Below, piece by piece: positions 11,273-22,864 of a DNA stretch of 64,000 nt. This DNA comes from Haliotis asinina (taxonomy: Eukaryota; Mollusca; Gastropoda; Lepetellida; Haliotidae): NCBI RefSeq assembly GCF_037392515.1, contig NC_090292.1, positions 42,335,747-42,399,746 on the forward strand, written 5' to 3'. Within the stretch, counting starts at the first letter, position 1; the number at the start of each line of letters is the position of its first letter. Made by a program: the position numbers and the translations under genes. Below the pieces are notes generated by a model. The model saw only the letters and a list, made by a program, of their open reading frames with translations. It ran no database searches and was not told the origin of the DNA.

Positions 11273-12015
11273 GTGAGTTGTTATGTAACGTCACATCGGC
11301 AATATTGCAGCCACCACGAGACGAGAACATGTTAAATATTGAAATAGAAGATGTGTATATAATAAAAATCTCTCGATGAAGGATGGTAAAACAACTAGAA
11401 CATCACAGTGAGAATTAAAACTAGCCTTGAAAATTAAAACTAATATCTCAATACAGTTTGGACAATACAATATAAAAAGGCTATAGATCGCCAACAACAG
11501 AAGGTAGATCACCATACTAAGACCATGGGGACTTACATTACCTCTGCTACCTGTGTTGGACCCTAGCTAGATTTAAGTCATCCCTTCAACCGTTAGCAGT
11601 TTCGTCATATCTAGCCATATATTAGAACTACACGTATGACCCTATCTGGATTTACACCATCTCTTCAGCCTTTGGCGATTGTAAGATATATTAGCCTCCA
11701 TTAAAATAACAAGAATACTACGTTTACAAATCCTGGTAAGTACAAATTAAATTTTGGGACTTACGTACCCTCTCAGGAGGACAGTAATTTTACAATACTT
11801 TAACCCCCTTTGAGGGTACAGCCACTAAAAATCTGTTACTAATCTATACTACTAATCATTAAAAATCATCTACAGAACATATCAATTACACTTCAACAAG
11901 GAAATCAATTTCTTTTACAAATCCAATAATGAAATGAATATTAACTGCGTTAAAAAGATTCGTAAGTGTTTTTGCATTGAAATATGTATCCCTTATGATA
12001 GAGAATTCAACACAG

Positions 12016-15010
12016 TCAAGCAGGATGTACTTGACAGCCCAAGTGGGTGTAACCGTGAGGTTTTATTTCATGTAATCTATTGATACCTACTTGGCTGTCC
12101 CACTTCTTTTGCATCAGATCACGAATATAAGACCTAATAGCAGTTTTATAGTCTGAGTATGGAATAACGAGTGGAGTCACAGATTTGTTGAGTGCTGCCA
12201 TGGCAGCAAGATCAGCCAATATATTCCTGGAAATGCCCACGTGGCTTGGTAACCAACAGAGGACGATGTCGTATTGGCCAGTAGCAAGATCATTGTACAG
12301 TTCAATAATTTCTATGAAAAGTGGATGTTTGCAAGAAAGATGTTTAATCGCCTGAAGACATGAAAGAGAGTCTGAATAGATTATGTATTGTTCATGTTTA
12401 GGGTGTCGTTGAACATATCTAAGAGCCGTTAATATGGCGTTAGCTCCCGCAGTGAAAATAGAGCTGCTATCCAGTAATCGAGAAGATATTGTTTTGGATC
12501 CAATGACCGAGGCACATCTGTAAATAAGGATTTGTGATTGTTATATTTGCTTTTTAATGATGGTTGTTGTTTATATAAGTATATAAGTAAGTAATAAGTA
12601 TAAGTAATTTCTCTCTGATTTCTTAAATAGTGTTAATGTTAGACCAACTTGTGGCCTAACCGATTGCCAAGGAGGAGAGGAAAGAAGACAGGAAGGCGAT
12701 AGAATCTCCAGCTCAATGCCGGCCGAAGAAATAAATGGTTTAATTCTGTTCCCTACAGGCGGAACAAGACTTCTTGTCCTACAAATCCTCATAAAGTTAT
12801 ATGTATATAGAGAATAATTTAGTAATGTACTGTAAAGATAATTTTACGACGTTGTGTAAGAGATGGTTCATCGACCTCAGCGTAGAGACTGTCAATAGGT
12901 GAAGTTCTAAAAGACCCGAGACAAAGTCTTAAACATTGGTGGTGGACAGAATCAAGAAGTTTAAGGTTGCTTTTACAGGCTCCGCCATATACGATGGAGC
13001 CATAATGGAGTTTTGAATGGACAGTGATCTACATAGGTGTAAGAGGGTAGTTTCATCCCCTCCCCACTTTGAGTTGGAAACAACCTCCAACAGATGTAGT
13101 CCCTTCAGGCCTTACGCTTTAAGGGATTTAATGTGGTTAAGAAGGTTAAATGAGAGTTGAAAATTAAACCCAAGAACCTGGCATCCTTGACAACTTTGAT
13201 GGGAGAGCCATTTAAGGACAGTTCAGGGTTCTTATGCGGCTTATATTTTTCTACAAACATGAATACAGTTCTTTTCGGATTTAGAAAATTTAAAGCCGTT
13301 TTCAAGACACGATTTATTTATTTTATTGAAACACAACTGTAATTGCCGTTCAATAGTACGCATATTTTTACCAGCACAGGAAACATTAAAATCGTCCACA
13401 AACAGTAATCCATCGATTGAATCATTTAAAACCTTGGATAAACTGTTGATCTTAATATCAAATAAAGTGACAGACAAAATACTGCCCTGAGGTACACCCT
13501 GAACCTGATTATAATGATCAGACAGCTTTGAACCTACTCGGACTTGATATTGCCTGTCTTTTAAAAACTCTATTATAAAAAGAGGCAAACGGCCTCTCAA
13601 CTCAAAGTGATGTAAATCCTTCAAAATACCATGCTTCCAGGTCATGTCATAAGCTTTCTCGATATCAAAGGAAATCGATACAACATGTTGTTTATTTATT
13701 ATAGCATTTTAAACGAAGAATTCTAAACGTACCAAATGATCAATGGTACTACGATTTTTCCTGAAACCACATTGGTGTTTTTGATCAGGTTATTGGTTTC
13801 AAGATACCATGTTAATCTATTATTTACCATACGTTCCATGTTTTTACAGACACATCTGGTTACAGATATTGGTCTGTAATTCTAGGGATATGTATGATCC
13901 ATGCCAGGTTTTGGTATTGGGACTAGAATGGCATTACGCCATGAAGGAGGACATTTTCAAGCCGTCCATATTTTATCAAATATGTCTAAAAGTATGACCA
14001 GACATCCCTCAGGTAAGAGTTTCTGTAACTGGTAATGTATATTATCATCACCCGTTACAGTTTCATGAGCTTGCTCAAGAGCAGTATGGAGCTCACATAA
14101 CCTTCATAACCTTATTTCATTCAAAATTAAGTTTTTTTTTCTTTTCCTGTTGATTCTGATATCTCTGAAACTCAGGAACATAATTTGCCATCCTTAAGAT
14201 GGTGAACAACCGATTTTGAGCCTTTACCTTTTATTCTCTGACTCATGTTCCACACTTTGGACATAGGCGTCCGTGAATTAATTTTGGAAAGATAGTTCCT
14301 GCAGGATTGTCGTTTGTTTTACTTGAAGGTACGATATGCCTTTGCATTTAGTATTTTAAATTTATTTAAGTTATGGACAGTTGTGTGATGACGAAAATAT
14401 TTCTCTGCCTTTTTCCATGCTTTCCTAGCATTTTTGCAGTCTGCATTAAACCATGGCTTCCGTTCATCATCAGCAATTATACTTAAGGCGTCAGAAAACA
14501 CCTGAATAGGATCAGCTATATCCAAGAAACTTATTCTAGATATGCAAAAGGTTTGAAATAAGGAACAATCTGCTTTGGAAAAATTCCATCGTGTGTGAGA
14601 TGGAGAATCAGTTGGAGAAATTTCTGATAGTATCGTTGGAAAATGACCACTTCCTCAAAGGTCATTGTGGACTGACCATTCAAATTCATTAAGTGCAGTA
14701 GAGTCTGCAAGAGACAAATTCAGAGGAGAGTATGTGCCGGTTGCAGGATCCCGAACCATCATTGTACATACACAAATCATTGTTGGAGATAAAATCTTCC
14801 AGTGTTTTACCTTTAGTATTAGTATTTGTACCACCACAGAGTGGAGTATGGCCTTTAAGATCACCCATTATAATGCAGGGTTTCGGAAGTTGATCATAGA
14901 GATCAGACAAATGCAGTGTGAAAGAAGGCAGAATATACAGCGAACATATTGTAAAGGCAGTATGAAGAGTTAGTCTCACTGCATCGGTTTGAAGGTTAGT
15001 TTGTAGTGTT
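12016..15010 (-). pseudogene. LINE ORF2 remnant (endonuclease, RT, RNase H)
   Basis: The endonuclease part reads PKPCIIMGDLKGHTPLCGG (14689-14979), where the family has a GDLNxHxxxWG-type motif. The RT part reads RQYQVRVGSKL, then GVPQGSILSVTLF, then LLFVDDFNV (13241-13645), where the catalytic box is normally (F/Y)xDD. SPPWQSVRPQVGLTL (12571-12792) is the spacer before RNase H. VGISRNILADLAAMAALNKS (12016-12240) corresponds to the usual GISGNExADxAAKxA motif. The RNase H motif has lost its conserved GNE. The frame changes repeatedly along the element. Confidence 0.8.
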
Positions 15011-15255
15011 ACTGGGCTGTGAATACGATTCTGCTTAACAATGATTGAAGATCAACCAGTGGCCCTATCTTCCGGAGGTGAGAAAGAATAATATGCTTCG
15101 AACTGATGTAGATCAAAAGTATCTGTCTGTTTCAAATAAGTTTCCCGCAGACAGTAAGCTGGTTGTGACAGATCCTGAACTAATAACTGTAACTCATTTT
15201 AATTTGTCCTTAATCCTCAACAGTTCCACTGTACTATATTGTCGAAAGACGACCC

Positions 15256-15520
15256 GTTAAGGTCCCGGGGTAGAATAGGATTTCAGCTACCCATAAAAGG
15301 CGACTGTGCTTGTCGTAAGAGGCGACTAACGGGATCGGGTGGTCAGGCTCGCTGACTTAGTTGACACATGTCATCGGTTCCCAATTGCGCAGATCGATGC
15401 TCATGTTGTTGGTCACTGGATTGTCTGGTCCAGAGTCGTCTATTTACAGACCGTTGCAATATAACTGGAATATTGCTGAGTGCGGCGTAAAACTAAACTC
15501 ACTCACTGTTCTAAGACATT
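15256..15520 (-). mobile_element. Abalone-type SINE-like repeat inside the LINE
   Basis: The reverse complement starts GTGAGTGAGTTTAGTTTTAC, then GCCGCACTCAGCAATATTCC, and runs to GATCCCGTTAGTCGCCTCTT, then a GGGACC-type end near 15270. It interrupts the LINE just downstream of ORF1. The exact LINE/SINE junction (ACTCACTGTTCTAAGACATT) recurs at 44826-44835 in reverse complement. Confidence 0.75.
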
Positions 15521-15546
15521 ACCTTTCAGGTGGGTTGATTGGGGAT

Positions 15547-16759
15547 CTACCCCGTACCTTTTTTTGAGGGCGACAAGCCGTGGACCCTAGAATGGACGTT
15601 TTCAGTTACGTCCATGTCCTCGAGAGATCCATATTCGTTAAATAGCAGAATTGTATTTTCCGACCCTTTTGGGGCTCTGCCACTTTGCTTTTTGGGAGCA
15701 TCGTACCTCAGTTTAGTTTTGCTTTTAACAACTGACTGACTATCAGATGATGACTGAGACTGTGAACGTGATTGAGAGGACGACGTATGAATAGATGATA
15801 GTTGTGACACTTCCTCTGACATGCTAAGTATTGATTCCGCAGTTTGAGATGATGTAGCAGGATATAAATGCTGTGGAGAGTTGCCTTTTACTCAAGTCAA
15901 GTGTTTGGCAGCTTGTGGTTGATTTAGATACTTTAGGGCTTGACTCGATTGGTGTTTTGGTTACTGAAGCATAACTTTCTGTCAGCTCAGATCTCTGTAC
16001 AAGTTTCTTGGCATCAGAAAAGAAACTGATGTTCTGGGTGAATCTGATCTTGTTGATCTGCATTTGTTCTGTCCAAATTAGACATTCGTTAGAGAACAAT
16101 GAATGATCACTTAAACAGTTGGTACATTTCTTAAAAGTACTTGTACAATCTTCAGTTGTATGTGTCACAGTGATCACACACAACGGACAATGTGCAGGTA
16201 TTTATATGATGGCCATACTTCGGACATTTAAAGCATCTCAGCGGAATGGGAATGTATGTGTCAGCAGTGATATTACAGTAACCTGCCTTCAAGAATTTGG
16301 GAGTAGTTGGTGACGAAAAGGCAAACAGGTAAGTACTCGTTCTGTGTATTTGTTAGAACAGTTTCATTGTGTTCACTAAGATCACTCCTTGGCCTTTCAT
16401 TTCAGTCACGGTGTCAAGTCCTGACATGTCAGAAAACAACCGATCACAGTCTCTGATGATACCCTTTTTCTTGTTTAACGTTTGTTGAGCAGAAACTGTG
16501 CTCGTCAAATTGACTAATTGCTACCGTTTCCGCACACAAGCTGCAGTGCGCCTGAACGTAACCGTTTAATGTTCTTAACTTCCCTGACAATACCTTGAAT
16601 ACCTTTGGCAAATGCAACAGGGTCCAATTTTAATGGTGTTTTGTCGCCAGTTTCAATCACAAGAAAGCTTGGCCAAAAGTCAATTGATTTGGACGGTCGA
16701 AAGTCATTATCATCCACATCATTTTGAAGAGGATTTGGGTTTCTTTGTGGGGATTTCAT
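15547..16759 (-). pseudogene. LINE ORF1 (gag-like) remnant
   Basis: It starts at an ATG at 16759 with MKSPQRNPNPLQND. The middle part reads AGYCNITADTYIPIPLRCFK followed by CCHC-like residues (CDHCDT and FKKCTNCLSDHS, about 16180-16260), as in zinc-knuckle nucleic-acid-binding ORF1 proteins of Jockey-like LINEs. The C-terminal stretch is Ser/Gln-rich and ends near a Lys-rich tail at about 15550. Several frame breaks occur. The C-terminal 180 bp recurs at 44655-44830. Confidence 0.65.
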
Positions 16760-17074
16760 AAGCCATATTTAGGGTTGAGATTTCGTCATCCGAGCTCCCC
16801 ACCCACCACGGAGTATCACAAGGACAATGCTAAAAACAAGCGGATCTCCAACTTGCAGCACCAAGGATACCCGGATGATATACTCCAGCAGAAAAATTAA
16901 AAGGTTAATGATTCCACCAGATTGGCCCATGAGCCACCGCCTTCTGGGCATACGACTCTAGGCAAAAACATATATCAAATGATGAATTTCAAATTACAAT
17001 CTCCAAAGAGCCAAGCATGAAAAATCAAATTACCAGTTTCATAAATTTTGAGCATGAAATAGTTGTAGCTCAGG

Positions 17075-17352
17075 GCTTGGCGTGACCAGCCGATTGATAG
17101 AACTGGGCCAGTTCTACCACCCGTCTAGGTGAAGTCAGGGCCAAAGTGGTGTGTTGAGCAATAGGAGCAATAGTCCTGCTCCCATTGCCCTCAACCACCA
17201 GGATCCCCTCCTCCACCGACACAGCGCCGCAACCCACGGCAAACGGGTTGGTGGACCAAATATCCCCCCGGGTCCACTACGGGGGTGTCGGCGAGCTCTT
17301 GGCGTTACCCAGCACCCACCACGAGGAGGTGGCTCGCCACGGGTGCCAAATA
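17075..17352 (-). repeat. Putative LINE 5' UTR monomer 1
   Basis: The plus sense runs from CAGGGCTTGGCGTGACCAGC through ACCCGTCTAGGTGAAGTCAG, CCACGGCAAACGGGTTGGTG and CACCCACCACGAGGAGG. It lies just upstream (on the minus strand) of the LINE 5' UTR, and a second copy follows at 17586. Related pieces occur at 28175-28375 and 57350-57580. Head-to-tail promoter monomers are known for some LINEs; applying that here is inference. Confidence 0.55.
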
Positions 17353-17585
17353 TTTATGAAGATGGGCATACGAATATTTGTTTTGAAAGCAAATGAGGTT
17401 CAGAAGATTGGCAATGGGCGTGACTCCACAAAACAGGTTATCCAATAATGTAACAGCGCAGAAGTTTGCTTCACACTTGTCACGTGACAAAACTTTACCT
17501 GGACATGCATTCGGCAAAAACACACATAAAATTAAACATATCATAATTTCCAAATTTTCTTGCAATAGTACATACATAAAAGTAG

Positions 17586-17862
17586 CACAGGGCTTTGTGT
17601 GACCAGCCGATTGGTTGGGCCGGACCCATACAACTACCCGTCTAGGTGAAGTCAGGGCCAAAGTGGTGTATTAGGCAACACAGTTGCAGGCCAGTATTGG
17701 ACTCCAACCAGGATCCCTTTCTCCACTGAAGACCGCAACCCACGGCAAACGGGTTGGTGGACCAAATATTCGCACGGGTCCACGACGGGGGTGAACTGTT
17801 CTCGGCTCTTAGCATTACCCAGAACCCACCACGAGGAGGGGGCCGTTCACGGGTGCCAGGAC
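17586..17862 (-). repeat. Putative LINE 5' UTR monomer 2
   Basis: Same orientation and motif order as 17075-17352 (GTGACCAGCCGATTGGT, CGTCTAGGTGAAGTCAGGGC, GGCAAACGGGTTGGTGGACC, ACCCACCACGAGGAGG). It is spaced about 510 bp from the first copy, with a non-repeated spacer (17353-17585) between. Confidence 0.55.
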
Positions 17863-17934
17863 GTGCTTAGCCACGTGCAAGTCTCTACGTGTTGGTTTCT
17901 GTGTATGTGTACTGAAGTAAATCTTTATCTGATT

Positions 17935-18035
17935 TTTCAAATGTGGTTAATTTTCTTCAACGTGTGGCCCTACCAGTTGCCAAGGAGGAGAAGAAAGCAA
18001 ACGAGAAGGAGATAGACTCCCCAGTTCAATACTGG
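17935..18035 (-). mobile_element. LINE ORF2 fragment
   Basis: It matches 12640-12730 of the long LINE (TGCCAAGGAGGAGA, then GCGATAGA/GGAGATAGA, then CAGCTCAAT/CAGTTCAAT). In reverse complement this encodes the SPPWQxVxP spacer between reverse transcriptase and RNase H. The piece is short and dead. Confidence 0.5.
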
Positions 18036-18059
18036 CAACATATTTCTATGAAAGCACGG

Positions 18060-18360
18060 TGAGTCTATAACGTCTTGTAACGGTGGACTAGCTTAAGAAC
18101 GACAACATAAGGTTCTCTGAGCGGCTGCAATGACCCTTTTGAGGATATACTAAAATACACTGACGATATTCCATAACATTGTGCGTGCTAAGGTGTGGTG
18201 AAATGGGTCGCGAGATTACTAGACTTGCTTGTGCGTTCGAATCTCTATGCATGTGTGTGCGTGTGTTCGTGTGAATGTGAGTTAAACAGGAAACATATTT
18301 GATCAATTTGATATTGTACCAATGTGCTTTGATAAACTTAATTAGCCCCAAACGCTCTCA
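18060..18360 (+). repeat. tRNA-like SINE (family also at 11135)
   Basis: It shares about 130 bp with 11135-11272. The continuation has an A-box-like GGTGTGGTGAAATGGGT and, about 35 bp later, a B-box-like TGCGTTCGAATCTC, followed by a GT-rich tail. It is read as a Pol III SINE; family name unknown. Confidence 0.45.
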
Positions 18361-18474
18361 GTCCAGACAAAAGAGTTAAGGATTCGAGCATTTTAGGCAT
18401 AAAATTTAGCCATCAATTTACGACCGTGGAGAAAACAGCGCACATTTTTATCAAACAGATGTCACCCAGGGAGC

Positions 18475-18650
18475 GGCAATACAGTGGAAGCTATCATAAC
18501 CGGCATCTGTCCATTCTGGCAAGTTGGCAACACCAACGTAAAATATCAGTCCCATCCGTCGCTTGTACATTTATCATCAGCTGGATAATCAGGGACATTG
18601 GCCAATCCGGATTATTTCTTCAGTCCCAATGACAGAGATAACATTGTATT
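18475..18650 (+). repeat. Dispersed repeat, second copy at 41378-41525
   Basis: Shared blocks are TGGAAGCT, CACCGGCATCTGTC or its variant, CGTAAAATCTCAGTCCC-like, CTACATTTATC-like, and TTCTTCAGTCC-like. It is non-coding and diverged. Confidence 0.45.
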
Positions 18651-18669
18651 ACTAAAGAAATATACTCGT

Positions 18670-19255
18670 CAAAAAAGTAGGGGAACCTGAACTTTGAAGT
18701 CTGATAGAATGAAAACCCAATGAGAAACGTTAGAATGACATTCATCTTGTGTATGCAGCATCATTTCACGTTATCACCACACGCAAACACAATGTATGGG
18801 AAGCCCGTGCACAACGTGGGAGCCTCCTACACCTGCATGGAGTGTCATTGTAAATCTTGACGTTTTAAAGGCAGGTCGGAATAATCATTGTAGACCATTT
18901 TTTCGATAAGTTTCTTGCATCTGTGTGCATGGTGAGGGTTTTCAGGGTCAAATCACACAATACTGACTGAACATTGTAAACCCGGAATTTTCATGTCATA
19001 CTCCAGTCATCTAACAAGGGGGAAAACTGAACGAACAGCTTTGCTTTGAAGGAAATCCACCCAGAACATCCATTATTATTGTATCAATATTGATTCAGTC
19101 CCATATATTTCCCCATTTCGACTATCGTACATTGAAAGGGTATCAAGCTAACGCCCCCCCCCCCCCCCCCCACCCGGACAATTGCCCCCCGACAACTGCC
19201 CCCTGGCTCTCTGCCCCCCCCCCCCCCCATTGAAAGTACAGTTCCCCTACTTTAA
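18670..19255 (+). mobile_element. Non-autonomous DNA transposon (MITE) with inverted ends
   Basis: The left end reads AAAAAAGTAGGGGAACCTGA and the right end AGTACAGTTCCCCTACTTTA, forming imperfect terminal inverted repeats. An inverted, related copy lies at 48650-49155. No transposase is present. The right half contains two long C runs (about 19146-19172 and 19216-19229). The ends resemble Tc1/mariner-type MITEs; the superfamily is a guess. Confidence 0.6.
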
Positions 19256-19590
19256 TAACCATGTAGATCAGCATCAACTACATGTAGGAAGGTGGAACTG
19301 GATGAGGTTAGGTCTGTGTTGTACCTCAACATGTGGATGTAAACTTGAAACATGTCCCCGTGATCTTGACATTTTTACCTGGACTAACACGTTAACTGGG
19401 TATACACTGTGATTATTAAAAACAAAGAATGCGACTTGATATGAAGCAGAATGATCCTTGCATTATGATGACATGAGTTACTCATCATTCTTTGAAGAGG
19501 AAAGAAAGGCATCTGAAATAACAGAATTATACATTTAGGAGCTTTCTGTAATGTTGCGTGATGTTAATGATTGTCCACCAATATCAGCAC

Positions 19591-19767
19591 AGAGCTGGTG
19601 CTGTTGATACTATGTCAAGCATAGAGCTGGTACTGTTGATACTATGTCAAGCATAGAGCTGGTACTGTTGATACTATGTCAAGCATAGAGCTGGTACTGT
19701 TGATACTATGTCAAGCATAGAGCTGGTACTGTTGATACTATGTCAAGCATAGAGCTGGTGCTGCTGA
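19591..19767 (+). repeat. 32-bp minisatellite, about 5.5 copies
   Basis: Units starting AGAGCTGG recur at 19591, 19623, 19655, 19687, 19719 and 19751, the last one partial. The middle copies are almost identical, which suggests recent expansion. Flanks 19256-19590 and 19768-20100 show nothing recognisable. Confidence 0.9.
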
Positions 19768-20109
19768 GCAGTCATTGTGTAATATTTTGCTGATCTAAAT
19801 ACAAATTACCAGCCATTTGGTACTAAATAAATGCCGTGTCTGTATCCCGCTTCCCTCAGTGGACATTTCACAGGCACTGAAAAGAATCACCGTTATTGTG
19901 CCATAAGGTAATAGTGTAATCGAGGACAATACAAACAAAACAAATTTCTGTGATGAGTGAAGAGATAATCAACTAGAATACCAATTTACATGTCACTCGC
20001 TCTTGAACGATACATGAAGAGATCTTAAATCTTTTACTCCAGTCAAGAAGACAAGGTCATCAATATCTCCTGGTGGCAAAATAATCTTCATGAATATGTC
20101 GAGTTGTTA

Positions 20110-20490
20110 TGGTCACTGATCTTACAAAAACATTCGTAGGTAAAGTATTCATATACCACTGCTTGACACGCATTAGATGAACTTGCGCTGTAAACGCGTT
20201 TGTGACAAGTAGGCTGGGCAAGGAATGTAGACGAATACACTCGACTGCTACAGGTACATGAGGTAGGTCGAGGACTAAGCATGTGCAATACATGCTGACG
20301 GTGGCGTGAAATCAATACCGCTACTGTTTATCACGTGTCTCGTAGAGAGATTTCGTTAAGCAAGACACGAATCGCACGAGGAAATTGAACATTTTAAATA
20401 TTTAGACGACAACATGTTTCCCTCGTGTTTCAAGTGGAATGTTCTGGAGGGCGTTCCCATATATGCAAATTGGGGTCATTTGTCAGGTCG
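20110..20490 (+). repeat. Unidentified dispersed repeat, second copy at 56650-57200
   Basis: Shared blocks in the same order are GACACGCATTAGATGA-like, AAACGCGTTTGTGACAAG, CACTCGACTGCTACAGGTA, TGCAATACATGCTGAC, TTTCAAGTGGAATGTTCTG and GCGTTCCCATATATGCAA. The copy at 56.7 kb has extra sequence inserted in the middle. It has no coding potential. Confidence 0.6.
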
Positions 20491-21175
20491 TGGCTTATCT
20501 AATACTTGTCAAGCAGTAGCATGCTTAAATCAAAAGCAGACTGCCTGGAGGTCCTCCATGCTTTGATGTACCTCAATAAAGTTGATACAAAAACAGGGTG
20601 AACCAGTTGTTATATAGCATTACATTATTGACGACCTACAAAGTGGAAATGGAGTATTGAAAAAGTTTTAAATTTCTGCTGATGAAAGTCAAAGAAGAAC
20701 TTGTTTGAAACGCTGAAATATTGCCGAGTTGACGCTATAAATGACTTGCTCACTCACTTCCTGAAAACGGTTACACTGGCTGATTATGAAAAGTTCAGTG
20801 ATAAGATTATTTACGAAAAGGTTTCAAAATATAAACCCCATGAACAGAACTGTACTGGGCACTCCTCCCACTGTTTCAGTCTTGTTAAAGATTTCTATCG
20901 TTGTTACGTATCACGTAAATAACTATATCCTCTGTATGCTCAAGTTAAGTGAAAACCTGATTCGAGTCATATGCAACGTGGCGACACATATATGGTGTAC
21001 CGTCACACCACATGTTTCCAATTACCACAAATATCACTGACCTTCAGTTTATTAGCCAAATCTGGTAACGTGTATATATCACCAGACTATTGAATAAATG
21101 TTATAAACAAACAAACAAAAAACAAACAAATAAATAAAAAATTACTGAGCAATTAAGAGACTATGTCATTAGTGG
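20490..21175. other. No recognisable gene
   Basis: It holds a weak LINE 3'-tail-like stretch (CTGAAATATTGCCGAGTTGACG at about 20713) ending in GCTCACTCACTTC, and an A-rich CAAACAAA run near 21108-21140. Nothing else is assignable. Confidence 0.4.
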
Positions 21176-21241
21176 AAAGCATTTACAACTTTTACCAACG
21201 TTGTATCTATGTTAACATGATGGTCAGATTTACACGTCTTT

Positions 21242-21322
21242 GTCATATTTACACACATTTGTCATATTTACACACATTTGTCATATTTACACACATTTGT
21301 CATATTTACACACCTTTGCCAC
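21242..21322 (+). repeat. 19-bp tandem repeat
   Basis: Four copies of GTCATATTTACACACATTT start at 21242, 21261, 21280 and 21299. The same unit, degenerate and inverted, is at about 29735-29850. Confidence 0.85.
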
Positions 21323-21607
21323 ATTTGCTCATGTAGTTATTTCATGTCCTTTGGAACAAATGTAAATTGGAAGAGCAAGTGTTACATACAGTCCAAAAGA
21401 TCATATGATCATATGATCCTCGGACGATGCGTTTATTGCCTCTCGTGGCAGGTTTGGGAATTATTGTTCCTTCGTGATGTGATTCTTGCAATGATCTTTA
21501 TGACACACTACTCCGTAGCCAGGTTACAGCTTGTAGTGAACCCTGTCACTAGCTGAATGTAACAAATTCAAAGATATGCATTATTCGTTCTTTCTGGAAA
21601 CACTGAC

Positions 21608-21950
21608 TAGCTTCTCCGTGATATTGTGCTTAGAGAGCGAAAGGTCGCGGGTTCGAGACCCGACCGCTTCATAACAGACGTTAAAATTTGGTACTTGTTA
21701 GTCCATGCCTGGCGCTCGGCGTTCATGGAGAAACTCTGTTGGTTGGCTCGGAGTCCATACAATGTGTCTGTGTGGGGTATTCGTTTTGAATTGAGGCATG
21801 GTATCTCAGTGACCTTGGTATCTCAGCTGAAATCTGGGCTACTACAACCAGCCACACATACACACGCATGCACGTTGGCATATGAGTGAAACATTCTTAT
21901 CATGGCACAATTTCGCCTCTACTTACCTCACAAGAAAGCTTATATAACAC
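21608..21950 (+). mobile_element. tRNA-derived SINE, copy 1
   Basis: The head has A-box-like TGATATTGTGCTTAGAG and a perfect B box in GTCGCGGGTTCGAGACCCG. The body (GGCTCGGAGTCCATA, CTGGGCTACTACAACCAGCC) ends in CACACGCATGCACG and a tail. The same family is at 21983-22304 and inverted at 29130-29460. Confidence 0.8.
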
Positions 21951-21982
21951 TTCACTAGTACTCTGAAAACCATGCATTGGCG

Positions 21983-22304
21983 TCTCCGTGGTGTAGTGCT
22001 TAGAGCGTCCGTCTGTCGAGTTAAGGTCGCGGGTTCGATCCCCGGTCGGGCCATCCAGACGTTATAATATGGAATTTGTTGGTCCCTGGCTTGTGCCCAG
22101 CTTCAATGGGAAAAACAGTCCTAGTCTGCTCAGAGTCAGTATGATGTATCTGAAAGAAGCTATTCATACTTAAATTATGCATGGCATATCAGTGAACTAG
22201 CACTGTAAAACTAGCTTGAATCTGGGCTAGCACAACCAGCCATACAAACACACGCATGCACATCGTCATGTGAGCGAAAACCGTTCTTAAACACGACGTT
22301 AAAT
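21983..22304 (+). mobile_element. tRNA-derived SINE, copy 2
   Basis: The tRNA-like head at 21983-22054 is well kept: TCCGTGGTGTAGTGCTTAGA (A box), GTCCGTCTGTCGAG in the anticodon-arm position, and GGGTTCGATCCC (B box) before CGGTCGGGCCA. The body matches copy 1. The 3' tail runs straight into a CTCAC pentamer microsatellite, as SINE tails often do. Confidence 0.85.
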
Positions 22305-22410
22305 CTCACCTCACCTCACCTCACCTCACCTCACCTCACCTCACCTCACCTCACCTCACCTCACCTCACCTCACCTCACCTCACCTCACCTCACCTCACC
22401 TCACCTCACC
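22305..22410 (+). repeat. (CTCAC)n microsatellite, about 21 units
   Basis: An uninterrupted pentanucleotide run grown from the 3' end of the SINE ending at 22304. The purity suggests ongoing slippage. Confidence 0.95.
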
Positions 22411-22679
22411 AACATAGAGAAGAGGGAGTGAAGGCTGGGACTTTGTTTTGTTGATAGGTGTACCTAACTAGTGAAGATTTGCAACTACGTGCACAGCCTT
22501 ATAGACATGCACGCTCCAGAACTTAGATACGCTATATACAATGTATACGCTACGATATGTAGAGGCTCAACGTTGCACCAGGAGGGGAATAAGTGCATGC
22601 CTTAGTTTAGATCCATTCAGTTAACTTTACAAGCAAATAACCCTGTATTACAACCATGAAATGGCTCTGCATCGCAAAT

Positions 22680-22864
22680 GCTATCTCATGAATATTCATG
22701 TATGCATAAAATATATATATGTGAACGAGTGTTCATTTGTCCTCGGCCATTGTGCTGACATGCGTAGTGGGAACTTCGATTTGAAACAAGTGTATATATT
22801 TGGCAGGAGTCAATCCACAAACACCAGTCAGCAACCCGTGTTCGCCATTACCACAGTTGAAAAG
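22680..22864 (+). promoter_or_regulatory. Gene A promoter and non-coding exon 1
   Basis: The TATA box TATATAT is at 22793-22799. Conserved upstream blocks are TGCTGACATGCGTAGTGGGA and TTCGATTTGAA. The first exon (start inferred near 22822) ends at 22864 before the donor GTAAAATA. The same module is at genes B, C and D and inverted at 28533-28720. The 440-bp intron 1 then leads to an acceptor at 23303-23304 (CTCTTTAG). Confidence 0.75.

Larger units (their letters stand above)
11273..16960 (-). mobile_element. Nearly full-length, decayed Jockey-type LINE
   Basis: Reading the minus strand, the order is: 5' UTR, an ORF1 with Cys-rich knuckles (about 16759-15540), an ORF2 with apurinic endonuclease (about 15010-14650), reverse transcriptase (about 14000-13240), an RNase-H/C-terminal part (about 12560-12010), then a 3' UTR ending at about 11273 in the tail seen at many other loci. 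This order matches the Jockey group of non-LTR retrotransposons, which carry APE endonuclease and sometimes RNase H. Frames are broken many times by stops and indels, and a SINE interrupts the element at 15256-15520, so the copy is dead. Several truncated 3' ends of the same family lie elsewhere in the window. Confidence 0.8.

Noticed and set aside
21983-22054. Possible functional tRNA gene
   Set aside because: The cloverleaf-like head is continuous with a SINE body and tail shared with two other copies, so it is a tRNA-derived SINE.
22305-22410. CRISPR-like or satellite array
   Set aside because: A simple pentanucleotide microsatellite at a SINE tail, with no spacers.
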